In this document: positions 1-8,457 of the stretch, piece after piece
How the letters are laid out: the number at the start of each line of letters is the position of its first letter
How positions within the stretch are numbered: the stretch's first letter is position 1
Source: Sulfurimonas indica
GTDB lineage: Bacteria; Campylobacterota; Campylobacteria; Campylobacterales; Sulfurimonadaceae
Direction: 5' to 3'
NCBI RefSeq assembly: GCF_009192995.1
Contig: NZ_SDID01000004.1
Coordinates: forward strand, 1 to 64,000
DNA length: 64,000 nucleotides
The notes under the pieces: generated by a model
Told to the model about the DNA's origin: nothing
The model's input: only the letters and a program-made list of their open reading frames with translations
Databases searched by the model: none
Translations under genes and position numbers: made by a program

Positions 1-62
1 AAGAGTGAAATTATAGCTGTTAAATCTTAAAAAATCTTTATTTTTCTATAAAATAAAAGCGA

Positions 63-68
63 TATAAT
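63..68 (+). promoter_or_regulatory. -10 box of the first operon
   Basis: A perfect TATAAT lies 38 bases upstream of the 53-residue gene, behind an AT-rich stretch with T-tracts. This is the usual sigma70 promoter look of Campylobacterota, where the -35 box is often absent. Transcription would start near base 75. Confidence 0.6.
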
Positions 69-105
69 TGCGAAAAATTATTATATTTGAATAAGGACAG
101 AGCAA

Positions 106-267
106 ATGGCACAAGTTGCAGAAAATATTGGATGTCAAAATAGAGAATGTATTGCAAAAGATGAATGTAAACGTCAGCTTATTGCAAAAAACGGAACAGC
201 AGTTGAAATCAAAGAGTTTGGTGGTACTGCTGAGAAAAAATGTGGAAAATTCCTTCCAATAGACTAA
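106..267 (+). CDS. small four-cysteine protein, 53 aa, unknown function
   Basis: The ATG follows an AAGGA ribosome binding site (93-97) and opens a 53-codon frame beginning MAQVAENIGC and ending KCGKFLPID. It has four cysteines (C10, C15, C21, C46), no signal peptide and no membrane segment, so it is probably cytoplasmic. The first three cysteines are closely spaced (x4, x5), which could bind a metal, but the spacing fits no zinc-ribbon or ferredoxin pattern that I recognise. Its own TATAAT box and its stop overlapping the next start (TAATG) support a real gene that heads an operon with the lipoprotein and nfo. Its function is unknown. Confidence 0.72.
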   Translation: MAQVAENIGCQNRECIAKDECKRQLIAKNGTAVEIKEFGGTAEKKCGKFLPID

Positions 268-740
268 TGAAATACTTTTTACTCTCTTTCATTTTTCTTT
301 TTAGTGCATGTAGTATTAAAAACTATGAGCATACAGAGAGTAAAATCGTAACGATTAAAACTCCAAAATTAAAATTTTCAGATATAGGTTATTTACGACA
401 TAGTGACAAAGCTCTCGAGTTAGAGCTTTTTGTTGCTGGACATGTTTTTAAACGAATCAATATCAATCATCTGATTTGCGTGAGTGATGAAGGATGTATA
501 TCTAAAGAGGGGTTTAACAGTGAGTACCTCAATAGTGCATATCCTCCAAATTTACTGCAAAATATACTTTTGGGGCATAGAATCTTTGATGGAGTAAATC
601 TGACAAAGAGTTCTTTTGGATTTACACAGCGTATTCTCACACAGGATGTAGATATTAAGTATGTTGTAAAAGCAAAAGAGGTCTATTTTAAAGATAGAAA
701 AAATCATATACTATTTAAAATTAAGGATATAAGTCGATGA
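267..740 (+). CDS. putative lipoprotein, 157 aa
   Basis: The start is taken at the ATG that overlaps the previous stop (TAATG). An in-frame ATG 27 bases upstream would put nine extra residues in front of the signal peptide. From 267 the protein begins [15 protein letters not shown], a lipoprotein signal with lipobox FSAC and acylated C15. The mature part of about 140 residues is mixed alpha/beta in character, with two further cysteines (in CVSDEGC). No family is recognised. It overlaps nfo by four bases (ATGA), so the two are probably translationally coupled, although nothing suggests a role in DNA repair. Confidence 0.75.
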   Translation: MKYFLLSFIFLFSACSIKNYEHTESKIVTIKTPKLKFSDIGYLRHSDKALELELFVAGHVFKRININHLICVSDEGCISKEGFNSEYLNSAYPPNLLQNILLGHRIFDGVNLTKSSFGFTQRILTQDVDIKYVVKAKEVYFKDRKNHILFKIKDISR

Positions 741-1627
741 GCAGTAAATTTGTTGGCGCACATGTAAGTGCAAGTGGAGGTGTTTACAATGCACCGTTAA
801 ATGCGATGGAGATAGGGGCAAAGGCTTTTGCTCTCTTTACAAAGAACCAAAGACAGTGGGTTGCAAAGCCATTAGAGAGCGAAACGATAGAGAAGTTTCA
901 AGAGAATTTGGTAAAGAGCGGTATAGAGCCAAAGCATATATTGCCACATGATTCTTATCTTATCAATCTAGGGCATCCTGAGAGTGAAAAACTGGAAAAA
1001 TCTCGTGCAGCATTCATCGATGAATTGGAGCGTTGTGCGCAACTTGGACTGGACAGGCTTAACTTTCATCCAGGAAGTCATTTGGTCAAAGTAAGTAAAA
1101 AAGATAAAGAGAATCCTGAAGTAATGCAGCCAATAGAAGATAAATGTTTGGATGTAATCGCAGAATCCATCAATATCGCACTTGATAAAACAAGCGGAGT
1201 AGCTGCAGTTATAGAAAATACGGCAGGGCAGGGGAGTAACCTTGGCTGGAAGTTTGAGCATATTGCACATATTATTGACAAAGTAGAAGATAAAAATCGT
1301 GTAGGTGTCTGTATCGATACTTGTCATATGTTTACAGCGGGTTATGATATCAGAACACGTGAAGCGTACGATAAAACATGGAGTGAGTTTGATAGGATCA
1401 TAGGCTTTCAATACTTGATGGGAATGCACATCAACGACTCAAAACCGCCACTTGGTTCTCACGTGGATAGACATCACTCTTTAGGAAAAGGAGAGATTGG
1501 TTTGGATGCTTTTAGATTTATAATGAATGATGAGAGAATGGATGATATTCCTTTGATACTTGAGACGATTGATGAGAGCATCTGGGCAGAAGAGATTCAG
1601 CTTTTATACTCTTTTGAGAATAAATAG
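737..1627 (+). CDS. nfo: endonuclease IV (AP endonuclease)
   Basis: This is a 296-residue protein of the Nfo family, which cleaves 5' of abasic sites in base excision repair using a trinuclear zinc centre in a TIM barrel. The three family signatures are present in order: [26 protein letters not shown] and [17 protein letters not shown]. They carry the His, Glu and Asp zinc ligands. Length is normal for the family (about 280-300). It starts inside the end of the lipoprotein gene (ATGA overlap), so it is read from the same operon. Confidence 0.97.
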   Translation: MSSKFVGAHVSASGGVYNAPLNAMEIGAKAFALFTKNQRQWVAKPLESETIEKFQENLVKSGIEPKHILPHDSYLINLGHPESEKLEKSRAAFIDELERCAQLGLDRLNFHPGSHLVKVSKKDKENPEVMQPIEDKCLDVIAESINIALDKTSGVAAVIENTAGQGSNLGWKFEHIAHIIDKVEDKNRVGVCIDTCHMFTAGYDIRTREAYDKTWSEFDRIIGFQYLMGMHINDSKPPLGSHVDRHHSLGKGEIGLDAFRFIMNDERMDDIPLILETIDESIWAEEIQLLYSFENK

Positions 1628-1666
1628 TGTAATATGGTTGCACTAATTTTTTTGGGAGAGATGAAA

Positions 1667-2872
1667 ATGAAAAAAGTAGCACTGTTGTCTCTGGTGGCAA
1701 GTTCAATTTTAATGGCAGGTGGGTATAAGATTCCAGAGACGTCAACAAATGCGGTAGCACTGGGTGCTGCAAATGTTGCGCACAATCAAAACAATGCAGA
1801 TGCAGCATACTACAATCCTGCAAAAATGGTCTTTATGTCTGATGAAAATCATATTGAGGCTGATATAACTTATATTGGGCTTGATAAGGTTAAATGGAAA
1901 CCAGTAGCAGGCAATGAAATTCAATCTGAAAGTGAAGATTTTGTAATTCCGACTCTTCATTATGTTTCTGGGGCCCTTGGGGATAATGGTGCTAGAGTTG
2001 GTGTAAGTATTGTTGCTCCTGGTGGGCTTTCTAAGCGTTGGAAAGATGCTCCTGCTGTATATAAAGCAGAAGAATTTACATTAACAACTATTGAAGTAAA
2101 TCCGACAGCAGCTTTTAAAATTAATGATAAGTTGGGTCTGGCAGTTGGTTTTAGAGTGATTTATTCAGAAGGAATAGTAAAAAGTACTTCTCCTATAGGT
2201 TCTCGATATATGGAAGGAGATTCAATAGATTATGGTTATAATTTAGCTTTGGCTTATAATCCTACATCTGACATAGAATTAGGTTTAACATATCGTTCAA
2301 AAATTAATTTAACTGAAGAAGGAAATGCTAAACTTTATTCGGATGCAGGTAGTACTAAATTTTATGATGGGTGGTCAACAGTCTCTATACCATTACCAGC
2401 AGCATTAGACATAGCAATAGCATATACGTTGCCAACAAACACTACATTAGAAATTGTATATGAAAAAACATATTGGTCTGCATATAAAGATTTAAATTTT
2501 GATTATACAGTTCCTATGCCTGCAGCATTTGATGCATCTATACCAAAAGACTGGAAAGATACTAACACATTTCGTTTCGGTCTTACACAAGAGCTTGATG
2601 ACCTGACTCTTATGGCAGGTTTAGTAATTGATGAGAGTCCTGTACCAAATAAAACTATCGGCTTTGAACTTCCAGATACGGACTCAACTGCAGTCTCTTT
2701 AGGTGGACGTTATAAAATCAATGAGAGTATTGATGTAGGTCTTTCAGCACTTTATTCTATGCATGAAAATAGAACCATTAGTGCATCAGATGCAAATGAC
2801 AATGGTCTTGTTGGAGGGTTTAGTGATGGAAACATCTTAATCATCTCTGCGGGGCTAGGTTATAAATTTTAA
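1667..2872 (+). CDS. FadL/OmpP1-type outer-membrane transporter, 401 aa
   Basis: An outer-membrane beta-barrel of the FadL/TodX family, which takes up hydrophobic compounds such as long-chain fatty acids. The start at 1667 is preferred to the in-frame ATG codons at 1634 and 1661 because GGGAGAG (1654-1660) is well spaced only for 1667. The protein then begins with a clean signal peptide, MKKVALLSLVASSILMAGG. The mature N-terminus has the family's NPA turn (AAYYNPAKM) and the chain ends in an aromatic, GLGYKF, as barrel proteins do. It is followed after 8 bases by the AAA+ gene. The substrate cannot be told from the sequence. Confidence 0.88.
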   Translation: MKKVALLSLVASSILMAGGYKIPETSTNAVALGAANVAHNQNNADAAYYNPAKMVFMSDENHIEADITYIGLDKVKWKPVAGNEIQSESEDFVIPTLHYVSGALGDNGARVGVSIVAPGGLSKRWKDAPAVYKAEEFTLTTIEVNPTAAFKINDKLGLAVGFRVIYSEGIVKSTSPIGSRYMEGDSIDYGYNLALAYNPTSDIELGLTYRSKINLTEEGNAKLYSDAGSTKFYDGWSTVSIPLPAALDIAIAYTLPTNTTLEIVYEKTYWSAYKDLNFDYTVPMPAAFDASIPKDWKDTNTFRFGLTQELDDLTLMAGLVIDESPVPNKTIGFELPDTDSTAVSLGGRYKINESIDVGLSALYSMHENRTISASDANDNGLVGGFSDGNILIISAGLGYKF

Positions 2873-2880
2873 GGAAATAT

Positions 2881-4617
2881 TTGAAGACATTAGTTAATTT
2901 TTTAAAGACAAAGGATGTAGCAAAGTCAGATATCTTTATACACCTTAAAACAAGTGTGGCAGAGGCAAATATCCTTCGCCATATCGCTCAAAAATATGTT
3001 GAGGGACAGGATGATGTTCTTGTACTTTCACTTTTGGAAGAGCTCTACAAAGATGATGGATACAAACATTTGAATCATCTCATCGAAGTAAAAAACCTTT
3101 TGGAACTCGGCTGGTTGCATCAGCAGAGTTTCACTCCTATCAAAATCTCAGAAGTAACACCACTAGAGCTTCTAAATACAGCAGTAGGACTTACACCGAG
3201 TTTTTTAAAACTGCTACAAGATGGTACATTAGATTTGGATTTGCCAGATGTGAAGCCTTATGCAGACCATTTGGAGTATCTACAAGACCAGTTTTTTAGA
3301 ATAGAGTTGTATCAAAAGATGTCTGTTATTCGTCAAAATGTGCATGAGCACTCTTTAGGCATTGACAGACTCCAAAACAAGCTCAAACTTTTAGAAAAAC
3401 GTATTGAAGAGAGAGTGGAACAGACTTCAGAAAATCTTGTACTTGACAAGTTCTTTAAACAAAAAAAGATGAACAACTATGAGCAGGTTATCTTCATCGC
3501 ACTTCTGCGTGAGGAGTACAGTGCAACAGATGCATCTCTGCGTGAGATGAACACATTGATAGAGCTGATTTCTATCGATGAGTATGAGAGAATTAAAAAC
3601 CGCTCACTCTTAGAAGAGGGTTCTCACTTGCTGAGCAGTGGTATTATCGATTATGAAGAGATGCTGAATCCTTTTGGTGGAATTTCCCGTTCTTTCTACA
3701 TTGTGGACGATGTGCTCCAAAGTATCATTCATCCGCAAAAGACGAAAAAGGTAACACGACTCAAGCTGAATGCTCTTGTAGAGGAACAGGATATCTTTGA
3801 GCTAATCGACAGTGAGACATCCTTGGAGGATGTTGTGCTTAACAGTGAAACAAAAGAGACGCTTGAAAATCTTATGAAACAGGTTGATAAAGAGGTTGTA
3901 AATCGTCTTGTAAAATGGGGTATAAAAAGTAAAAAAAGCGGTATCGATGCACGCATTATTTTTTACGGTCCGGCAGGAACAGGAAAGACGATGACGGCTT
4001 ACTCTCTGGCAAAATCGCTCAAGCGTCAGGTATTGGCATTTGATTGTTCAAAAATTCTTTCTATGTATGTGGGTGAGAGTGAAAAAAACGTACGTAAGAT
4101 TTTCGATACTTTTTACGAACTGAGTGAGAAGACAAAAACAGAGCCGATTTTACTACTAAATGAAGCGGATCAGTTTTTAGGAGCAAGAAGTTCTGGGAAT
4201 ATTACAGGTTCAGATCAGATGCACAACCAGATGCAAAATATCTTCTTAGAACAGATTGAGAATTTTCGAGGCATGCTTATAGCAACAACCAACTTGCTTG
4301 AAAATATTGACAAAGCTTTCTCACGTAGATTTAACTACAAGATAGAGTTTAAAAAGCCAAATAAAGAACAAAGACTTGAGCTTTGGAACAAAATGCTACC
4401 AAAGAGTGCACCATATGAAGATGGTTTCGATGTTACAAAACTTGCGGAGTATTCACTAACGGGCGGACAGATAAACTTAATCGTTAAAAATACGGCATAC
4501 AAAGTAGCTGTTAGAGAAGAGCCTCTTTTCACATTTGAGGATTTTATAGATGAAATTCGTAGAGAAAGAGATGCAAATTTCGACAGTGAAAAGTCTATGG
4601 GATTTTTAAATAAGTAA
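2881..4617 (+). CDS. AAA+ ATPase, 578 aa
   Basis: Start codon TTG, 8 bases after the FadL gene, with AAGGAA upstream. Residues 1-340 are a helical N-terminal region of unknown role. Residues 345-550 are an AAA+ module of the SpoVK/COG0464 type: Walker A GPAGTGKT at 363-370, a Walker B ILLLNEAD with Asn427 in the place of the usual Asp followed by Glu428, and an ATTNLLENIDKAFSRRF segment with sensor 1 and arginine finger. The NE Walker B occurs in related winged-helix AAA proteins, so it is probably not a defect. No membrane segment is present. It is likely a cytoplasmic remodelling ATPase, client unknown. Confidence 0.8.
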   Translation: MKTLVNFLKTKDVAKSDIFIHLKTSVAEANILRHIAQKYVEGQDDVLVLSLLEELYKDDGYKHLNHLIEVKNLLELGWLHQQSFTPIKISEVTPLELLNTAVGLTPSFLKLLQDGTLDLDLPDVKPYADHLEYLQDQFFRIELYQKMSVIRQNVHEHSLGIDRLQNKLKLLEKRIEERVEQTSENLVLDKFFKQKKMNNYEQVIFIALLREEYSATDASLREMNTLIELISIDEYERIKNRSLLEEGSHLLSSGIIDYEEMLNPFGGISRSFYIVDDVLQSIIHPQKTKKVTRLKLNALVEEQDIFELIDSETSLEDVVLNSETKETLENLMKQVDKEVVNRLVKWGIKSKKSGIDARIIFYGPAGTGKTMTAYSLAKSLKRQVLAFDCSKILSMYVGESEKNVRKIFDTFYELSEKTKTEPILLLNEADQFLGARSSGNITGSDQMHNQMQNIFLEQIENFRGMLIATTNLLENIDKAFSRRFNYKIEFKKPNKEQRLELWNKMLPKSAPYEDGFDVTKLAEYSLTGGQINLIVKNTAYKVAVREEPLFTFEDFIDEIRRERDANFDSEKSMGFLNK

Positions 4618-4688
4618 ATTTTTCATCTACTAACGATTCGCTAACATTAGTATGTAACAATACAACATAACAAACCAAAGGAGTTATG

Positions 4689-4979
4689 ATGAAAAAAGTA
4701 GTGATAATAGCTTTATCTCTTATTGCAACGGTTGCAATGGCTAAAGGTCCAAGTGGCGGTGGCGGCATGGGTGGTGGAAGTGGCTACCGTTCAGGCGGCG
4801 GTGGCGACAGTTCACAGATGAATCAAAACCAATACGAACATCAGTATAAATACCAATATAAAGGCTTAAAAGAACAAGGTAGTGGCTCTGGAAAAGGTCA
4901 AGGTGATGGTTCTGGGCAAGGTTCTAAGTCAATGCAACAAAACAGAACGCAGTCACAAAATATGGTACAAACCTATTAA
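4689..4979 (+). CDS. small secreted Gly/Gln-rich protein, 96 aa
   Basis: The ATG at 4689 lies 5 bases after AAGGAG (4678-4683), whereas the ATG at 4686 is too close. The product begins with a signal peptide, MKKVVIIALSLIATVAMA, cut before KGPSGGG. The mature chain of about 78 residues is low complexity: glycine/serine runs near the N-terminus, then a Tyr/Gln stretch (NQYEHQYKYQYKG), then Gly-Ser-Gln and Met-Gln. There is no cysteine. It is probably a disordered periplasmic or surface protein. It stands alone between the AAA+ gene and a strong hairpin terminator. Function unknown. Confidence 0.72.
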   Translation: MKKVVIIALSLIATVAMAKGPSGGGGMGGGSGYRSGGGGDSSQMNQNQYEHQYKYQYKGLKEQGSGSGKGQGDGSGQGSKSMQQNRTQSQNMVQTY

Positions 4980-4993
4980 TTAAAATAAACAAG

Positions 4994-5026
4994 AAGATGA
5001 CTTAAATATCTTTTTTAAGTCATCTT
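4994..5026. terminator. Rho-independent terminator, probably bidirectional
   Basis: Perfect arms AAGATGACTTAA (4994-5005) and TTAAGTCATCTT (5015-5026) surround a 9-base loop and are followed by TTAT. The hairpin closes the small secreted gene and separates it from the nuo leader. Confidence 0.75.
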
Positions 5027-5145
5027 TTATCTCATTTATATTACAAAATTACACACATTTTCTCTCATTTAAAAAGCTGTGTTGCGATAAGTGACATTTT
5101 CAATATCTTCTAGCTTATAAAACTTTTTTTTAATACTCTTTTTGA

Positions 5146-5151
5146 TATAGT
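5146..5151 (+). promoter_or_regulatory. predicted nuo operon promoter (extended -10)
   Basis: TATAGT preceded by TGA gives an extended -10 element, behind two T-tracts at 5125-5132 and 5139-5143. Transcription would start near 5158, leaving a leader of about 125 bases before nuoA. No other element in 5041-5283 is as good. Confidence 0.5.
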
Positions 5152-5233
5152 GCAGTAACTGTTTTTTCTAAATGCAAAAGCATACAAGCCATTAACACAG
5201 GCTGTTTATAAGCGTTAGAAGACAAATATTAAG

Positions 5234-5264
5234 AAGAGTTATATTTAACATAAATATTGCTCTT
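5234..5264 (+). promoter_or_regulatory. hairpin in the nuo leader
   Basis: AAGAG (5234-5238) pairs with CTCTT (5260-5264) and ATATTT (5241-5246) with AAATAT (5252-5257), with a two-base mismatch between the helices. It ends 7 bases before the AAAGGTAGG ribosome binding site of nuoA and could affect its access. The rest of 5041-5233 holds the promoter and nothing else that I recognise. Confidence 0.35.
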
Positions 5265-5283
5265 AATTTAAAAGGTAGGTTAT

Positions 5284-5673
5284 ATGGATCATATAGTGAC
5301 TTCGAATCCGTATTTTGGGGTATTTGTACTATTTGTAATTACATTTGGTGCATTTATGGCTACGACTGTAATCGCTCGTTTGGCGAGTCGCGCGTTAGCT
5401 GCAAAAGATAGTGAAAAGATTAAGCTTTCTGTTTATGAATGTGGACCAGAAATCACAAAACAACCAAATAGAGTGTCGCCACAGTTTTACCTGTTCGCAC
5501 TGCTTTTTTTACTCTTTGATGTTGAGATTGTGTTTATGTTTCCATGGGCAGTTGACTTCAAAGTTTTAGGTTGGTTTGGATTTGCTGAGATGATTATGTT
5601 CATCTTATTATTGGCAATCGGTTTCGTATATGCATGGAAAAAAGGAGCGCTAGAATGGCACAACATAAAGTAA
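5284..5673 (+). CDS. nuoA: NADH-quinone oxidoreductase subunit A
   Basis: First gene of the complex I operon. The 129-residue protein has three membrane helices (about 10-35, 75-95 and 100-122) and the conserved loop [10 protein letters not shown] between helices 1 and 2, whose Cys sits near the quinone channel at the arm junction. Length is normal. Its 3' end overlaps nuoB by 19 bases, with the nuoB ribosome binding site inside it, which suggests translational coupling. The complex moves protons across the inner membrane while reducing menaquinone. Confidence 0.96.
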   Translation: MDHIVTSNPYFGVFVLFVITFGAFMATTVIARLASRALAAKDSEKIKLSVYECGPEITKQPNRVSPQFYLFALLFLLFDVEIVFMFPWAVDFKVLGWFGFAEMIMFILLLAIGFVYAWKKGALEWHNIK

Positions 5674-6164
5674 ATTATACACAAGACGGTGGACTTCCGG
5701 TTGCACTGACTTCTATTGACAAGATTGTAAACTGGGGGCGTTCAAATTCACTTTGGGCATTAACATATGGTCTTGCTTGTTGTGGTATTGAGATGATGGC
5801 ATCAGGTGCATCTCGTTTTGACTTTGACCGTTACGGAACGATCTTCCGTGCGTCTCCTCGTCAGGCAGATGTTATGATTGTAGCGGGTACGCTTACAAAA
5901 AAACATGCTGAGTTCATTAAGCGTCTGTATGACCAAATGACAGAACCAAGATGGGTTATCTCTATGGGTTCATGTGCAAATACTGGTGGAATGTTCAATA
6001 CTTACGCAACTGTTCAGGGTGCAGATAGAATTATTCCGGTTGATCTGTATCTTCCTGGTTGTGCTCCTCGTCCTGAGACACTTCAGTATGGTGTAATGTT
6101 ACTACAGAAAAAAATCCGTGCAAATAAAGCCGGAAATGCACAAAAAGCGAAGAGGTTAATGTAA
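5655..6164 (+). CDS. nuoB: NADH-quinone oxidoreductase subunit B
   Basis: The start at 5655 ([10 protein letters not shown]) is chosen because AAAGGAG (5641-5647) sits 7 bases upstream; an in-frame ATG at 5634 lies before that site. The 169-residue protein carries the four ligands of cluster N2, the last iron-sulfur centre before quinone: the tandem pair in LACCGIEMM (C42, C43), C107 in GSCAN and C136 in GCAPRPE. Its stop overlaps the nuoC start (TAATG). Confidence 0.97.
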   Translation: MAQHKVNYTQDGGLPVALTSIDKIVNWGRSNSLWALTYGLACCGIEMMASGASRFDFDRYGTIFRASPRQADVMIVAGTLTKKHAEFIKRLYDQMTEPRWVISMGSCANTGGMFNTYATVQGADRIIPVDLYLPGCAPRPETLQYGVMLLQKKIRANKAGNAQKAKRLM

Positions 6165-6970
6165 TGAGAGCGTATAAACCTAAAGATGATGTACAGGCAA
6201 AAGCCTACTATACAGATAGATACTATGTAGCACCACAGGTTCCAAAGCAGGACGTTGATTGTGATGAAGTGTTTGCAGCTGACTTAGAGGCTATCAAAGC
6301 AAAGTTTGAAGTAAAAGACGCATACATTCAAGTAGAGCAGATGGTAATCTACATCAATCCACATGATATTTATGGTGTGTTAGAGTTGATGCGCGATGAA
6401 CTTGAGTATACACAACTCTCAGAGATGAGTGCAATCGATTGGCTTGCAAAAGACAATACATTTGAGATCTTTTATCAAATGCTTTCTATGACAAAACGCA
6501 AACGTATCCGTGTAAAATATTTTATTGAGAACGGTCAGGCAGTTGATTCTGTAGAGAAACTTTTCCGTTCTGCTGACTGGTCAGAGCGTGAGATGTATGA
6601 TATGTTTGGAATCGAAGCAAATGGACATCCGTTTATGAAAAGAATCCTTATGCCTTATGATTGGCAAGGACATCCACTTCTTAAAACTTATCCGTTAGAA
6701 GGTGACGAGTTTGCTGCGTGGTATGAAGTAGATAAGATCTATGGAAAAGAAGCACGTGATATCATCGGACCTGAACTTCGTGATACAGCAAGAGTTGACA
6801 GATATGACTCTGAGCGTTTTGCTCGCCTTGGTTTTGAAGTACCAAAAGGAACTGAGATTACAGATGATATGGAACCTACAGTTCAAGAGTATCAAGAAGA
6901 TGGTGGAGTATTCCTAATTAGAAAAGTAGATAAAGAGTCATCAAAAGTTATTGATGATCCTCAAAGATAG
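6164..6970 (+). CDS. nuoC: NADH-quinone oxidoreductase subunit C
   Basis: A 268-residue 30 kDa-subunit homologue in the peripheral arm, separate from NuoD as in most bacteria (fused in E. coli). The family signature runs [17 protein letters not shown] followed by [18 protein letters not shown]. An N-terminal extension of about 50 residues precedes the core and a charged tail of about 60 residues follows the signature, both longer than in minimal NuoC proteins. It overlaps nuoB by one base and precedes nuoD by 12. Confidence 0.95.
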   Translation: MRAYKPKDDVQAKAYYTDRYYVAPQVPKQDVDCDEVFAADLEAIKAKFEVKDAYIQVEQMVIYINPHDIYGVLELMRDELEYTQLSEMSAIDWLAKDNTFEIFYQMLSMTKRKRIRVKYFIENGQAVDSVEKLFRSADWSEREMYDMFGIEANGHPFMKRILMPYDWQGHPLLKTYPLEGDEFAAWYEVDKIYGKEARDIIGPELRDTARVDRYDSERFARLGFEVPKGTEITDDMEPTVQEYQEDGGVFLIRKVDKESSKVIDDPQR

Positions 6971-6982
6971 GGTGGTAGAAAT

Positions 6983-8224
6983 ATGGCACAAGTAAAAAAC
7001 AGATTAACACCGTTTTTTGAAAACATTACATTTGACAGAGAAGATAATGAACTCATTCTTAACTTCGGTCCACAGCACCCTTCTGCTCACGGACAGTTAC
7101 GTCTTATGCTTCATCTGCAACAAGAGCAAATCGTAAAAGCACATCCGGATGTTGGATATCTTCACCGTGGTATGGAGAAGATGGCTGAGAATATGATCTA
7201 TAACGAGTTTATGCCTACTACTGACCGTATGGATTATATCGCTTCATCTTCAAATAACTATGGTTTCGCACTTGCAGTTGAGAAGCTCATCGGTCTTGAA
7301 GTACCGCGTCGTGCGAAAGTAATTCGTATGCTTCTTTTAGAGATCAACCGTTTGATGTCTCACCTTTTCTGGTTGGCAACAACTGCGCTTGATATCGGTG
7401 CAATGACAGTATTCTTATTTGCTTTCCGTGAAAGAGAGTACTTAATGGATATTATTGAAGGGTATTGTGGAGCACGTTTAACACATGCTGCGATTCGTAT
7501 CGGTGGTGTTCCTTTGGATATTCAAGATGACTTTTTACATCAGTTAAGAGTTTTCTTAAACAAACTTCCACAAAACATCAAAGATTACGAAGATCTACTT
7601 GATAGCAACCGTATCTGGAGAATGAGAATGGAAGAGGTTGGTGTGATACCGACTGAAATGGCACTCTCTTGGGGCTGTACAGGTCCAATGTTAAGAGCTT
7701 CTGGCGTTGCATGGGATATTCGTAAAGAAGAACCATATGAGCTTTATGATGAAGTAGAGTTCAATGTTCCTTGGTCTGACAAGGGTGATAACTTCGCACG
7801 TTACCGTATCTATATGGAAGAGATGAGAGAGTCTGCGAAGATTCTTTATCAATGTATAGAGATGTATGAGAAGTGTGAAAAAGATGGTCAAACTGAGCTT
7901 ATGGCACATGCGCCTAAATATATCTCAGCACCAAAACTTGACATTATGACACAAAACTACTCTTTGATGCAGCACTTCGTTCTTGTAACACAAGGTATGA
8001 GACCACCGGTTGGTGAAGTGTATGTACCGACAGAGTCTCCAAAAGGTGAACTCGGTTTCTACATTAACTCTCAAGGTGGACCGTATCCATACAGACTCAA
8101 ACTTCGTGCGCCGTCATTCTGGCATACAGGAATCTTAACTGACCTTTTACCAGGTCACTATATTCCGGATGTTGTATCTATCATTGGTACTACAAACATC
8201 GTATTTGGAGAGGTTGACAGATAA
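6983..8224 (+). CDS. nuoD: NADH-quinone oxidoreductase subunit D
   Basis: A 413-residue 49 kDa-subunit homologue, related to the large subunit of NiFe hydrogenases, that forms the quinone pocket together with NuoB. Visible family blocks are [15 protein letters not shown] near residue 30, with the quinone-head His, and [13 protein letters not shown]. The C-terminus is complete and ends IVFGEVDR. Length is normal. The stop overlaps the start of the next gene (TAATG). Confidence 0.97.
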   Translation: MAQVKNRLTPFFENITFDREDNELILNFGPQHPSAHGQLRLMLHLQQEQIVKAHPDVGYLHRGMEKMAENMIYNEFMPTTDRMDYIASSSNNYGFALAVEKLIGLEVPRRAKVIRMLLLEINRLMSHLFWLATTALDIGAMTVFLFAFREREYLMDIIEGYCGARLTHAAIRIGGVPLDIQDDFLHQLRVFLNKLPQNIKDYEDLLDSNRIWRMRMEEVGVIPTEMALSWGCTGPMLRASGVAWDIRKEEPYELYDEVEFNVPWSDKGDNFARYRIYMEEMRESAKILYQCIEMYEKCEKDGQTELMAHAPKYISAPKLDIMTQNYSLMQHFVLVTQGMRPPVGEVYVPTESPKGELGFYINSQGGPYPYRLKLRAPSFWHTGILTDLLPGHYIPDVVSIIGTTNIVFGEVDR

Positions 8225-8448
8225 TGAAAAGATATGATTTAAGACATTTAAAAGATAATTTTGAACCTCGTATGAAAGAGATTTTAGAAGAGAAACACAA
8301 GCCGACTGAGACTTTGATTTTTCTTTTTGAAATAGGTGACTTTACACCGATTCAGCGTTCAGCTGATTTGGTAAAAGAGTGTGGGTATGAGTTATATAAC
8401 TCACTGAAGTTTAACGAAGTCGACTGGACTATCGTAGTTAAAAAATAG
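8224..8448 (+). CDS. NuoE-position small subunit, 74 aa, not homologous to NuoE
   Basis: It sits exactly where nuoE is expected but is 74 residues long (NuoE is about 160) and has a single cysteine (KECGYEL), so it cannot carry the [2Fe-2S] cluster N1a. It begins [20 protein letters not shown] and is otherwise mixed alpha/beta and soluble. From memory, Campylobacter nuo operons carry a short gene of the same kind here (Cj1575c), and the protein is presumed an accessory subunit of the electron-input end. The overlap with nuoD and the 9-base gap to the next gene place it firmly in the operon. Confidence 0.8.
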   Translation: MKRYDLRHLKDNFEPRMKEILEEKHKPTETLIFLFEIGDFTPIQRSADLVKECGYELYNSLKFNEVDWTIVVKK

Positions 8449-8457
8449 GGATTTAAT

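Noticed and set aside
1-30. Open frame ending in TAA at 28-30, perhaps the end of an upstream gene
   Set aside because: Only nine codons are visible, which is too little to call a gene.
968-1429. 153-codon open frame on the minus strand inside nfo
   Set aside because: It lies wholly inside a well-supported gene, has a biased, meaningless composition and no ribosome binding site; it is a shadow.
4740-4950. Gly/Ser-coding stretch as a tandem DNA repeat
   Set aside because: The amino-acid pattern is repetitive, but the DNA units are not regular enough to call a repeat array.
8224-8448. Annotating the 74-residue protein as NuoE
   Set aside because: It is less than half the length and has one cysteine, so it cannot bind the NuoE cluster; only the position is the same.
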